Of a DNA stretch of 64,000 nt, positions 25,515 through 33,203 are shown in pieces. The notes beneath the pieces are model-generated. The model was not told the origin of the DNA. It saw only the letters and a program-made list of their open reading frames with translations, and searched no databases. A program made the translations under genes and the position numbers. The stretch is from Paenibacillus sp. A3 (lineage in GTDB: Bacteria > Bacillota > Bacilli > Paenibacillales > NBRC-103111), in assembly GCF_001399685.1 (NCBI RefSeq), contig NZ_JTHN01000021.1, positions 26,155 to 90,154 of the forward strand, written 5' to 3'. Every line of letters begins with the position of its first letter. The first letter of the stretch is position 1.

Positions 25515-26672
25515 TTACCGGACTTCCAGAAACTTCTGCCGCTTGCTGTTCAATTCCAAATCCTCTTGAATAATCGCCGCTGCCGCTTCGGTAAACCGAT
25601 CGCAGCTTCCTGCCATATCTTGCTTGTTAACTTCTTCCAACACCGCGATCTCATCGACCGGGATCGCCCGAGCGCCCTGCATCGCGCCCAAGATCGCGCC
25701 GATCATGACGCCGATTGAATCCGTATCGCGGCCGGAGCTCACGCCGTCCTTGACCGCCTCCAGGAAATCGCCGTCGTGCAGGACCATGTATGCCAGCGCC
25801 AGCGGCAGCTCCTCGATGGAGAACAACCGGCTTGGCGTGTAATGATTCGAAGGGATGCCAACTTTATCGATGCTCCGGTTGACGTCGTCGCGCATCGGAG
25901 AGTAGACCGCCATCACTTCGTGTAAAGCATGGACAACCTTGTCCCGGTCCGCTTTATCCGCTTGCAGGAGCAGAGCCTTCTCGCAAAGAGCGTAAATGGC
26001 CCGCTTCGTGCCGTCCTTGGCGTAATACACCGCGGTTTCGGCCACATCATGGACCGTGACGCCCGGCTCGAACGCCTTGGCGACGCAGGAGGCCATCACG
26101 CCCGCCGCTTCCAGCCCGTAGCTGATTTGATGGCCGGAGGCGAACAAGATCGCTTCGTCGTACGCTCCCTTCGGGTTGCAGGCGTTCACGATCCCGACGG
26201 GAGCGATATACATCGCCGCTCCGCAGTTGACCATATTGCCGTAACCGCCCTCGCGGGGCTCACAATTGGCGAGCACGTGCCGGTTGAAAATATGCTTCTC
26301 GGGATAAAACAACCGGTCTAAAATAAGCGCTTCCCGGCCAAACTCCGGAATGTACCTCGGTCGGAAGGCAATTTCCTTCACAAATTCGTTCGCCATATCA
26401 TAGGCGTCCAGATGCCGACGCTCCGTGCAGTACACGTTCATCAGCGCCAGCGTCATGAGCGTATCGTCCGTCACAATGCCTTGGCCGCGCATTCGGCCGA
26501 GCCGCGCCGTCTCCGGCCAATCCGCCTTCCACCATTTCGTCTTCGTCGTTTCGACGCGGCCGTATTTTTCTTTTATTTGACCGTAGGTCATTTTCTCCAC
26601 AACCGCGCCCATCGCATCGCCGTACGCCGTCCCGAAGACGACGCCTTTCACCCGATCCGCAAAAGACAGCAT
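25515..26672 (-). CDS. ADP-ribosylglycohydrolase family protein
   Basis: A 385-residue DraG/ADPRH-fold enzyme. VKGVVFGTAYGDAMGAVVE opens the domain, VTDDTLMTLAL gives the first metal-binding Asp pair, and SSGRDTDSIGVMIGAILGA the second. Family members cleave ADP-ribose linkages or related ribosyl bonds with two metal ions. The second copy of this fold next to it, with a kinase and transporter, points to catabolism and not to signalling control. Confidence 0.9.
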   Translation of the reverse strand: MLSFADRVKGVVFGTAYGDAMGAVVEKMTYGQIKEKYGRVETTKTKWWKADWPETARLGRMRGQGIVTDDTLMTLALMNVYCTERRHLDAYDMANEFVKEIAFRPRYIPEFGREALILDRLFYPEKHIFNRHVLANCEPREGGYGNMVNCGAAMYIAPVGIVNACNPKGAYDEAILFASGHQISYGLEAAGVMASCVAKAFEPGVTVHDVAETAVYYAKDGTKRAIYALCEKALLLQADKADRDKVVHALHEVMAVYSPMRDDVNRSIDKVGIPSNHYTPSRLFSIEELPLALAYMVLHDGDFLEAVKDGVSSGRDTDSIGVMIGAILGAMQGARAIPVDEIAVLEEVNKQDMAGSCDRFTEAAAAIIQEDLELNSKRQKFLEVR

Positions 26673-26730
26673 CGGTTCCTCTCCCCTCCGCAGGAAGTGC
26701 GAGGCCTCCGCCCCGCACTTGACCGCCCGT

Positions 26731-28182
26731 TTATTTTATCGTTTGGTTGGCGTAATCCGTTATTTCCTTGCCGCCTGCGGCGTTCCAGGCTTGCACGAAC
26801 TGATCAAAATCCGCGATCGTCTTCTTGCCCGTCACCACGTTGGCGGCAAATTCTTTGTAGAGCGCGTTGCAGGCGTCCCACTTGGCTGCAAGCTCCGCAG
26901 GGATGATGAAGCTGTTGTCTTTTTTGGACAGCTTGGACATCATATCCAGTGATTTCGCCGCCGGCTCGGACAGGTACGGCATCGACGGATCGAACTCCGG
27001 CTTGAAGTTCACGGTCGACTCGACGAACCGCGGATACCATTCTGCCGATTTTGCCGTCAGCTTGATTTTGTTGTCGACGACGGTGTATTGATCGCCTTCG
27101 ATGCCGAGCTTATCCAGCAGCTGGCCTTTCGGGCTGGCCAGGTACTCCAAGACGGCGAAGGCCATCTCTTTATTTTTCGCGGTTTTGGCAATTGCGAAGC
27201 CGCGGCTCTCCTTGCTCACGTCAACCGGGGTGTACCCTTGGCCTTTCCCTTTTGCCGGCGGCAGAGGCATTACCTTCGCGGCGGCTCCGTTCTGAGACGT
27301 AGATTTCGTATTGTAAAGGTCGATGACTTTCCCTTGCGTCCCTGCGATAACCGCCGCTTGACCGTCGTAGAACGCTTTTTCTTTCGTATCCCATTTTTTG
27401 GTCAGGAACTCGGGATCGAGCAGGCCGTCCTTGTACAGCTTCGCATAAAATTCAAGCTTGTCTTTTTCGAAGGAGGTCGTTTTGCCGAACGCGTACTTGC
27501 CGTCCTCGCCTTTCAGCCAAGTGGAGGTCAGTCCGAACGCCTGCCCGAATGTGGCGTCAAGCTCGTCGAGCGTACCGGCCGTCGTATACGCAAATTTCGC
27601 GCCGTTCTTTTCTTTCAGCTCTTTGAAAAAGTTATAGTAGTTGTCCACGGTCGGGTTAACGAGCAGTTCCTTGCCCGATGCCGTCTTGTCAAACCAATCC
27701 TGACGCACGACCGGAACCGAGCTGCTCGTCGGCGACAGCCACACGAGATACGGATAGTTCTTCGTTCTTTCCTGGTTGTACGGGTTCATGGACGCTTTCA
27801 CATGCGTAGATTTTTCAATGTACGGCATCAAATCTTCCAGAATTTTTTGGGTGACCGCGAACTGGTAGTCGCCGCCTTGGAAATAAATCAGATCGGGAAT
27901 ATTGCCGCTTTGCAGCAGCAGGCCCAGCTTCTCGGAGTAGGTGCCGCTCTGCACGGGAACGAGCTTCAGCTTCACGTTTTTGCCTTCGGCTTTCATGCCT
28001 TCTTCGATGCCTTTGAGCAATGGATCGTCGGGCTGCAAGTCCTTGTCGACGATCGTAATCGTGACCGGCTGGTCGCCGGACGGTGCCGCAGCCGAACCGC
28101 CCGGAGCTGTCGAATTGCCGGAGCTGCACGCGGTGGAGATGACCAGCAAGCTTGCGGCGAGCAGGGTGAACACTTTTCTCAT
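26731..28182 (-). CDS. Extracellular solute-binding lipoprotein of a carbohydrate ABC transporter (LipO-like)
   Basis: A 483-residue family 1 binding protein with lipobox STACSSG near residue 19. The body is typical of Paenibacillus LipO-type receptors that work with LplB/LplC permeases. No ATPase gene is present in the operon. In this class the shared MsmK/MsmX-type ATPase is usually encoded elsewhere. Confidence 0.92.
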   Translation of the reverse strand: MRKVFTLLAASLLVISTACSSGNSTAPGGSAAAPSGDQPVTITIVDKDLQPDDPLLKGIEEGMKAEGKNVKLKLVPVQSGTYSEKLGLLLQSGNIPDLIYFQGGDYQFAVTQKILEDLMPYIEKSTHVKASMNPYNQERTKNYPYLVWLSPTSSSVPVVRQDWFDKTASGKELLVNPTVDNYYNFFKELKEKNGAKFAYTTAGTLDELDATFGQAFGLTSTWLKGEDGKYAFGKTTSFEKDKLEFYAKLYKDGLLDPEFLTKKWDTKEKAFYDGQAAVIAGTQGKVIDLYNTKSTSQNGAAAKVMPLPPAKGKGQGYTPVDVSKESRGFAIAKTAKNKEMAFAVLEYLASPKGQLLDKLGIEGDQYTVVDNKIKLTAKSAEWYPRFVESTVNFKPEFDPSMPYLSEPAAKSLDMMSKLSKKDNSFIIPAELAAKWDACNALYKEFAANVVTGKKTIADFDQFVQAWNAAGGKEITDYANQTIK

Positions 28183-28212
28183 TTCTATTTCCTCCCCAAT
28201 GTCTTGTGTTGT

Positions 28213-29097
28213 TTATTCTTTGACGCCGCCATCCATTACTCCGCTGGTATAATACTTCAGAATAATAGGATAGAGCATAAGAATCGGAATCATGGCAATG
28301 ACGATTGTAGCCGCTTTCAGCGAAGAGAAATCGAGCTGCGCAATATTGTTGTTTTGAAGCAGATTTGCTGCGCCGACCAGCGTCGAAGTGTCCCGCTCCA
28401 CGACGAATTGTCTAAGCAGCACCTGCAGCACCGTGTTCTCGCGGCTGGACAAGAAAATGCTGGATTTGAAAAACTCGTTCCACTTCGCAATCGCGTAGAA
28501 CATCCCGATCGTCAGCAGCGGTATGCGTGCCAGCGGCATAACGATGCGGATAAACAAGGTCATGTGCCCGGCGCCGTCAATTCTGGCCGCTTCCAGCAAG
28601 GACTCCGGAATTTCTTCCAGAAAACGCATCATAATAATCAAGTAGTACACGTTGATCATCCGGTACAGCACCATCGACCATAAGCTGTCGAGCAGATGCA
28701 GATCCTTCATGACCATATATTCCTGAACGATCCCCGGCTCGAAGATCATGATAATGATCAGAAAAATCATAATCGGGGTTTTGCCGACCAAGTTTTTTCG
28801 CGTTAAGACATAGGCCGCAATCGTCGTAAAAAAGATACATAAGCAGGTACCCACCACAGTAATAAACAGCGAATTCATCAGCGCCTTGCCGACAATCGGA
28901 TTGCCGAGAACGACTTGAAAATTGATCAGCGAGAACCCCTTGGGCAGCAGATCGTAGCCTTTCAGCTGATTAACCTGATCCGGATGCGATAACGCTCTGG
29001 CAAATATGTTCACAATCGGCACGAACATCGTTAACGTCAGCAGCGTCAGCAGCAGGCCGATCAACAATTTGAAAACGGTTATTTTTTTGCCAACCAT
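28213..29097 (-). CDS. Carbohydrate ABC transporter permease (LplC-like)
   Basis: A 294-residue inner-membrane permease with six predicted membrane helices. The EAA-type loop is EIPESLLEAARIDGAGHM around residue 165, and the C-terminus YPIILKYYTSGVMDGGVKE is typical of LplC/YtcP proteins. It pairs with the next permease, 12 nt away. Confidence 0.92.
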   Translation of the reverse strand: MVGKKITVFKLLIGLLLTLLTLTMFVPIVNIFARALSHPDQVNQLKGYDLLPKGFSLINFQVVLGNPIVGKALMNSLFITVVGTCLCIFFTTIAAYVLTRKNLVGKTPIMIFLIIIMIFEPGIVQEYMVMKDLHLLDSLWSMVLYRMINVYYLIIMMRFLEEIPESLLEAARIDGAGHMTLFIRIVMPLARIPLLTIGMFYAIAKWNEFFKSSIFLSSRENTVLQVLLRQFVVERDTSTLVGAANLLQNNNIAQLDFSSLKAATIVIAMIPILMLYPIILKYYTSGVMDGGVKE

Positions 29098-29109
29098 CTT
29101 GGCACCCCC

Positions 29110-30012
29110 TTACCATGCGCCTTTCGAGGTCAATTTCTTCGATATGAAATGAGTGGACAGCACGAGCACGACGCCAATTAGGCTTTTGAACAGGTTGGCC
29201 GCTGTAGCGAACGAATATTGCCCGTTGATCAAGCCGACACGGTAGACGTACGTATCGATAATATCGATCTGGCTGTTGACGGAATCGTTGGTGAAGTTCA
29301 GTACCTGATCAAGTCCCGCATTCATAATGAAGCCGACATTCAGGATAAAAATCGTGACCATCGGAATGTACAGATGCGGCAGCACGACTCGGGTGACAAT
29401 GTGCCAGCGGGACGCTCCGTCGACATAAGCCGCTTCGTACAAGCTGGGACTGACGCCCATGATCGCGGCCAGAAAAATAATCGAGTCCCAGCCGATACTT
29501 CGCCAGGCTTCGCTGGCAATCAGCACCCATCGGATGCTTCCTTTATCCGTCAAGAAATCTTGCGGCGGAAAGCCGAGCGCCTTGATCAGATCGTTCACCG
29601 CCCCCGTGGACGGGGACAGAAATTCGAACCAAATGCCCGCAATGACGACCCACGACAGAAAGTGGGGCAAGTACGAAACGACCTGCACCGCCTTGCGGAA
29701 TTTGCCGTTCGCGAACTCGTTGAGCATCAGCGCGAACAGGATCGGAATCGGAAAAATAAGGAACATTTTCATCGCGCTAATGATTAAAGTATTGGCCAGT
29801 ACGTTGGAGAATATGGGCGTGCTGAACAGCTCGCGGAAATATTTGAGCCCGACGTACACGTTGTCTCCAAGAATGCGGTATTCGTAAAAGGCCAGCTTCA
29901 TGCCGATAATCGGCCAGACATGGAAGATGACGAAATACGCGAGACACGGGAGAAGCATGAGATAGAGCACTTTATCGGCCCATATTCGATTCAGCTTCGA
30001 ATACGCTTTCAT
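29110..30012 (-). CDS. Carbohydrate ABC transporter permease (LplB-like)
   Basis: A 300-residue permease with six membrane helices, EAA loop SPSLYEAAYVDGASRWH and C-terminus ISKKLTSKGAW, as in LplB-type sugar importers. It forms the membrane channel with the LplC-like protein and is fed by the LipO-like receptor. Confidence 0.92.
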   Translation of the reverse strand: MKAYSKLNRIWADKVLYLMLLPCLAYFVIFHVWPIIGMKLAFYEYRILGDNVYVGLKYFRELFSTPIFSNVLANTLIISAMKMFLIFPIPILFALMLNEFANGKFRKAVQVVSYLPHFLSWVVIAGIWFEFLSPSTGAVNDLIKALGFPPQDFLTDKGSIRWVLIASEAWRSIGWDSIIFLAAIMGVSPSLYEAAYVDGASRWHIVTRVVLPHLYIPMVTIFILNVGFIMNAGLDQVLNFTNDSVNSQIDIIDTYVYRVGLINGQYSFATAANLFKSLIGVVLVLSTHFISKKLTSKGAW

Positions 30013-30032
30013 CCGTTACACCTCCTGACGGA

Positions 30033-30344
30033 TCACAAGTTGATCTCCAGTTCCATCAGCGGCGCGTGCTGCTGCGCCCCGTACACGTCCCGGTCCAGGA
30101 AGGTGCCTGACGAAACTTTTCTCGCAAACGTAATTTTGAATCCGAGCGCCTGATCGAAGAAGACGATCTGCGTAATGTTATGCTGCTCAATATTGTAGAG
30201 CCGCGATACGAGCTCTTTATTGATCAAGCCTTGCTCTTTGATTTTGTAATAAACGGACGGATCGTCGAACAGCACGTCAACCGTAATTTCAAAGGGGCCG
30301 CTGTTTTTGCTGCGCAGGACGGCCGCCGCATCGAATAACTTCAT
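30033..30344 (-). CDS. DUF4387 family protein
   Basis: A 103-residue protein that matches the DUF4387 pattern (KSKNSGPFEITVDVLFDD-like start, here RSKNSGPFEITVDVLFDD). The family nearly always follows an AtuA/DUF1446 gene, and this gene starts 3 nt after one. The two probably form one enzyme. The reaction is unknown; a small subunit role is inference. Confidence 0.85.
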   Translation of the reverse strand: MKLFDAAAVLRSKNSGPFEITVDVLFDDPSVYYKIKEQGLINKELVSRLYNIEQHNITQIVFFDQALGFKITFARKVSSGTFLDRDVYGAQQHAPLMELEINL

Positions 30345-30347
30345 ATT

Positions 30348-31715
30348 TTACACCTCTTCATAATCGGTCCGGAACATTTCGAATCCGTCCAAGACTTCCA
30401 TCAGGTGGTAAACGGAGAACTCGTATACCGCGCCGAACGGCACATCGCTGGGCGCAAACGGAAACGCCAAATTCCCTGCGGTCGCTTTTCTTCCTTCGTA
30501 CCCGTAATGGAGGAAGGTCGATCTCACCGAGCTGCATACCGCATTGGCCAGCTCCTGCGTCTTGGCGACGACCTCGAACACGATCCCCAGTTCATGCGCC
30601 GGTTTACGCTGCGGCTCCAGCTCGCCCAACACGCCGTCGAGTCCGTAGTTGATAAAATGGATCTTGTAGTCGTCCGGCGAAACCTCGCTGTAATACTCGC
30701 GCACCTGCTGCTTGACCAGCTCTTCGACTTCTTCGATCTTCGCAATCAGCAGCGGATCGCGGACCCCGGCGACGACAAACGTGCGGTAAGCCACTTTCAT
30801 TGCGCCTTCCAGCTTGATCTTGTACACCGGCGTCTCGGCGATTTGACTGCCGCGTACTTCGACGCTGCCGTCTCCAAGCTCAGTAAAGACGCAATGCTCC
30901 AGATTGAGCACCAGGCCCGGCCCATGCAAAATGTACGGGTGGTCCTTCTCATAAAACGTGTGCGCCGCCACCGACACCGCCGTACATTTACGGCTCTCAT
31001 TGAGCGGCTGCACGATAAACGAATCCGCTTTCAAGGTACCGAGCATGCAATCCTTCGTCGTTCCCGGCTCGGCGGAAAGCGCCGCGCACTCCAGAATTTT
31101 GCCGAGGTGGTAAGCAAGCGCCGTATCGTAGCCATGATGCATGGCGACAGCCGCGAACGGCGACGGGTCGTACGCTCGGCCGCAAATAATAATGTCTGCC
31201 GCTTCCTCGAGCGCCGCAACAATCGGTTCGTGCCCCATCTGCGCCACGATGCGGTCGGTTGCCGCAAGCCGTTCCGGCGTCAGCGGCGCAACGGTCAGGC
31301 CCAGCGGCTCGCACTTGCCTGCCTCCTGCTTCGCCGACACCACCTCGCGGGGAATGTCCGCCCAGATGGTCGCCACCTTGATGCCGCGAATCCCGTGCTC
31401 TTCCAGAATTTCCAGGACGATCGACCGGGTCCATTCCACATGAATCTCCGCGCCGCTTCCCCCCGCCGACCCGATGATTATCGGGATGCCTGCCTTGACG
31501 CCCTCGGTAATGATGATTTCGAGATCCTTCTTGCAGGCCTGCTTGCTGACAATCGCCGTGCCTGCGCCTAACTTATGAGGTCCTGCATCGGTAGAGCCAG
31601 CGTCCACCACGATCGCGTCCGGGCCGCAAGCCATCCCGTTCATAAAGGAGGACTTCGGAAACCCGTAGCCCAGCATCCCGCAAGGGGCCAAAATTTTGAA
31701 CTCGTCCTTTGCCAT
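30348..31715 (-). CDS. AtuA-like / DUF1446 family protein
   Basis: A 455-residue protein of the acyclic terpene utilisation AtuA-like family (DUF1446). Conserved parts are PCGMLGYGFP, GPDAIVVDAGSTDAGPHKLG, IIGSAGGSGAE and ADIIICGRAYDPSPFAA. The name reflects the first described member and does not prove terpene metabolism here. First catabolic gene of the operon, right behind a GntR-type operator. With DUF4387, a transporter, two ADPRH-fold hydrolases and ribokinase, it may process the aglycone or acid part of an imported glycoside. Confidence 0.88.
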   Translation of the reverse strand: MAKDEFKILAPCGMLGYGFPKSSFMNGMACGPDAIVVDAGSTDAGPHKLGAGTAIVSKQACKKDLEIIITEGVKAGIPIIIGSAGGSGAEIHVEWTRSIVLEILEEHGIRGIKVATIWADIPREVVSAKQEAGKCEPLGLTVAPLTPERLAATDRIVAQMGHEPIVAALEEAADIIICGRAYDPSPFAAVAMHHGYDTALAYHLGKILECAALSAEPGTTKDCMLGTLKADSFIVQPLNESRKCTAVSVAAHTFYEKDHPYILHGPGLVLNLEHCVFTELGDGSVEVRGSQIAETPVYKIKLEGAMKVAYRTFVVAGVRDPLLIAKIEEVEELVKQQVREYYSEVSPDDYKIHFINYGLDGVLGELEPQRKPAHELGIVFEVVAKTQELANAVCSSVRSTFLHYGYEGRKATAGNLAFPFAPSDVPFGAVYEFSVYHLMEVLDGFEMFRTDYEEV

Positions 31716-31785
31716 ATGACTCCTCCGCCCTATCCGCTACGATTATCTGTATTCCGCCAACTCACACAAATTTTGGATATTGGGT

Positions 31786-31802
31786 AATTGGGTGGTCCAA
31801 TT
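31786..31802. promoter_or_regulatory. GntR operator upstream of the catabolic operon
   Basis: Perfect 6-bp arms AATTGG and CCAATT around a 5-bp centre. The minus-strand reading differs by only one base from the site at 32567-32583 in front of the regulator gene, which supports both as binding sites for the same protein. Confidence 0.75.
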
Positions 31803-31823
31803 TAAACGTCAAAAGGATGCTGA

Positions 31824-32528
31824 TCATCCATTTGACTCCGTTTTGTTCGAAGAAACATTTTGCTTCACCTGCTGGAGATGGTGCAGGAGCGCCGCTTTGG
31901 CTTTCGCCGGATCTTTTTCCTTAATCGCTTGAAGAATAGCGTAATGCTCCTTGTACACTTCGCTTTTGCGGCCGGGGATATCGACTGTCTTGGTCAGCGT
32001 TTTCTGCAAAAGATCCATGTGCAAATCGATCAGATTCACCAGCACGACATTGTGCGTCGCTTTGGCGATCGAGAGATGGAACGCCTGATCGGGATTGACG
32101 GGATCGTCGGAGCTGCTGTCGATCGTACCCCAGCGCTCAAGAGCGCTTTCAATTTCCGCAATATCCTGCTCGGTCGCCCGTTTGGCCGCGAGTTCCACGA
32201 TGCCCGTCTCGAAAATTTCCCTGGCCTCCAGCAGCTCGATAATCGTCGCCCGCTCGATATTTTCGAGGATGCGCTTCGTATCTTCCGCCTTCGTCAGGTT
32301 TTTACTGAGGAAACGGCCGCCTCCCGGACGGGTTTCGATCAATCCCTCCCGCTCCAGAATGCGGAAAGCTTCGCGCAGCGTGCCGCGGCTGATGCCGAAC
32401 GCCTGGGCCAGCTCCCGTTCCGTAGGCAGCACGTCCCCCGGAGCAAGGTTGCCTTCGAGGATGATATTTTCAATCTGCTCAATGACATCTTCATAGACCC
32501 GGTGGTATTTTATTTTCTTAATGGTCAT
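31824..32528 (-). CDS. FadR-subfamily GntR transcriptional regulator
   Basis: A 234-residue regulator. An N-terminal winged helix (about 8-75: PGDVLPTERELAQAFGISRGTLREAFRIL) is followed by an FCD ligand-binding domain (about 90-215) with the metal-coordinating helix pattern around DQAFHLSIAKATHN. It is encoded just upstream of the catabolic operon on the same strand and is flanked by two copies of the AATTGG(N5)CCAATT palindrome. It likely represses both itself and the operon until a pathway intermediate binds. Confidence 0.93.
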   Translation of the reverse strand: MTIKKIKYHRVYEDVIEQIENIILEGNLAPGDVLPTERELAQAFGISRGTLREAFRILEREGLIETRPGGGRFLSKNLTKAEDTKRILENIERATIIELLEAREIFETGIVELAAKRATEQDIAEIESALERWGTIDSSSDDPVNPDQAFHLSIAKATHNVVLVNLIDLHMDLLQKTLTKTVDIPGRKSEVYKEHYAILQAIKEKDPAKAKAALLHHLQQVKQNVSSNKTESNG

Positions 32529-32566
32529 TGTCCGTTACCTTTCCACGAATAACGTTACTTTCGGAT

Positions 32567-32583
32567 AATTGGATCACCCAATT
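32567..32583. promoter_or_regulatory. GntR operator upstream of the regulator gene (autoregulation)
   Basis: AATTGG and CCAATT around ATCAC, 39 nt upstream of the regulator ATG. One-base difference from the site before the AtuA-like gene. Confidence 0.75.
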
Positions 32584-32640
32584 TCCCACACCTTTATACT
32601 AAGCCCAATGATTAGGCGTGTCAAGAAAAGATTAACGGCC

Positions 32641-32681
32641 AAAAAAATTTAAAGACCAGGGCGCGGCCTTCCCCTGATCTT
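32641..32681 (-). terminator. Terminator after the orphan receiver gene
   Basis: AAGATCAGGG pairs with CCCTGGTCTT (one G-U) on the minus strand and is followed by a T-rich run, 16 nt beyond the stop codon of the receiver gene. Confidence 0.8.
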
Positions 32682-32696
32682 CGATCAAACAGTAAA

Positions 32697-33098
32697 TCAA
32701 TGACGCTGTGAATTCAGGTCGGTTTCTTCGTTCGCCTTCTGCTTTTCTCTCAAATGCTGTACCGTCTGCCGCAAACGATCCGCTTGAATCGGCTTCAAAA
32801 TATAATCGAGCGCATTAAGTTTAAAAGCGTCTGCCGTACACTGGCCGCAACCGGTCACGAATACAATCTCGGTGCCGGGAACGGCAGATTGCAACTGCTC
32901 TCCCAGCTGCAAGCCGTTGATCCCGGGCATGTGGATATCGAGAAACACAACATCGGGCTGATGCTTTGTCGTCATGTCAACCACTTGGCTCGGATCCATA
33001 CACATTTCGATGACTTCAACACCACCCACATCACATTCCAGCATTTGCCTGAGCTGCCTCAAAGCCAACTGCTCATCGTCCACAAGTATCGCTCTCAA
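32697..33098 (-). CDS. Stand-alone response regulator receiver protein (LytTR-type receiver without output domain)
   Basis: A 133-residue CheY-like receiver. It has the acidic pair VDDEQ at residues 6-9, the phospho-acceptor in VVFLDIHMPGING, and the switch lysine in YILKPI. The sequence resembles LytR/AgrA-type receivers (DAFKLNALDYILKPIQADRL), but the protein ends right after the receiver with no DNA-binding domain. I place the start at the TTG at 33098 because AAAGGAGGA lies 8 nt upstream and receivers normally begin there. No kinase gene is adjacent. It may act by protein contact or be a truncated regulator. Confidence 0.82.
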   Translation of the reverse strand: MRAILVDDEQLALRQLRQMLECDVGGVEVIEMCMDPSQVVDMTTKHQPDVVFLDIHMPGINGLQLGEQLQSAVPGTEIVFVTGCGQCTADAFKLNALDYILKPIQADRLRQTVQHLREKQKANEETDLNSQRH

Positions 33099-33144
33099 CC
33101 GGATTGTCCTCCTTTTCCATTTCATATTTCGGCTAAAGACTCTC

Positions 33145-33187
33145 AAAAAGAGAAAAACCACCGCCGGTCTTGAAGCCCCGGCAGTGG
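33145..33187 (-). terminator. Terminator after the SLH protein gene
   Basis: CCACTGCCGG pairs with CCGGCGGTGG (one G-U) on the minus strand, followed by TTTTTCTCTTTTT, 17 nt beyond the stop codon. Confidence 0.88.
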
Positions 33188-33203
33188 TCGTTTCGCTTAC
33201 GAA

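Noticed and set aside
27088..28683. Open frame of about 530 codons on the plus strand
   Set aside because: Antisense to the binding-protein and permease genes, low-complexity Arg/Phe/Val composition, no start signal.
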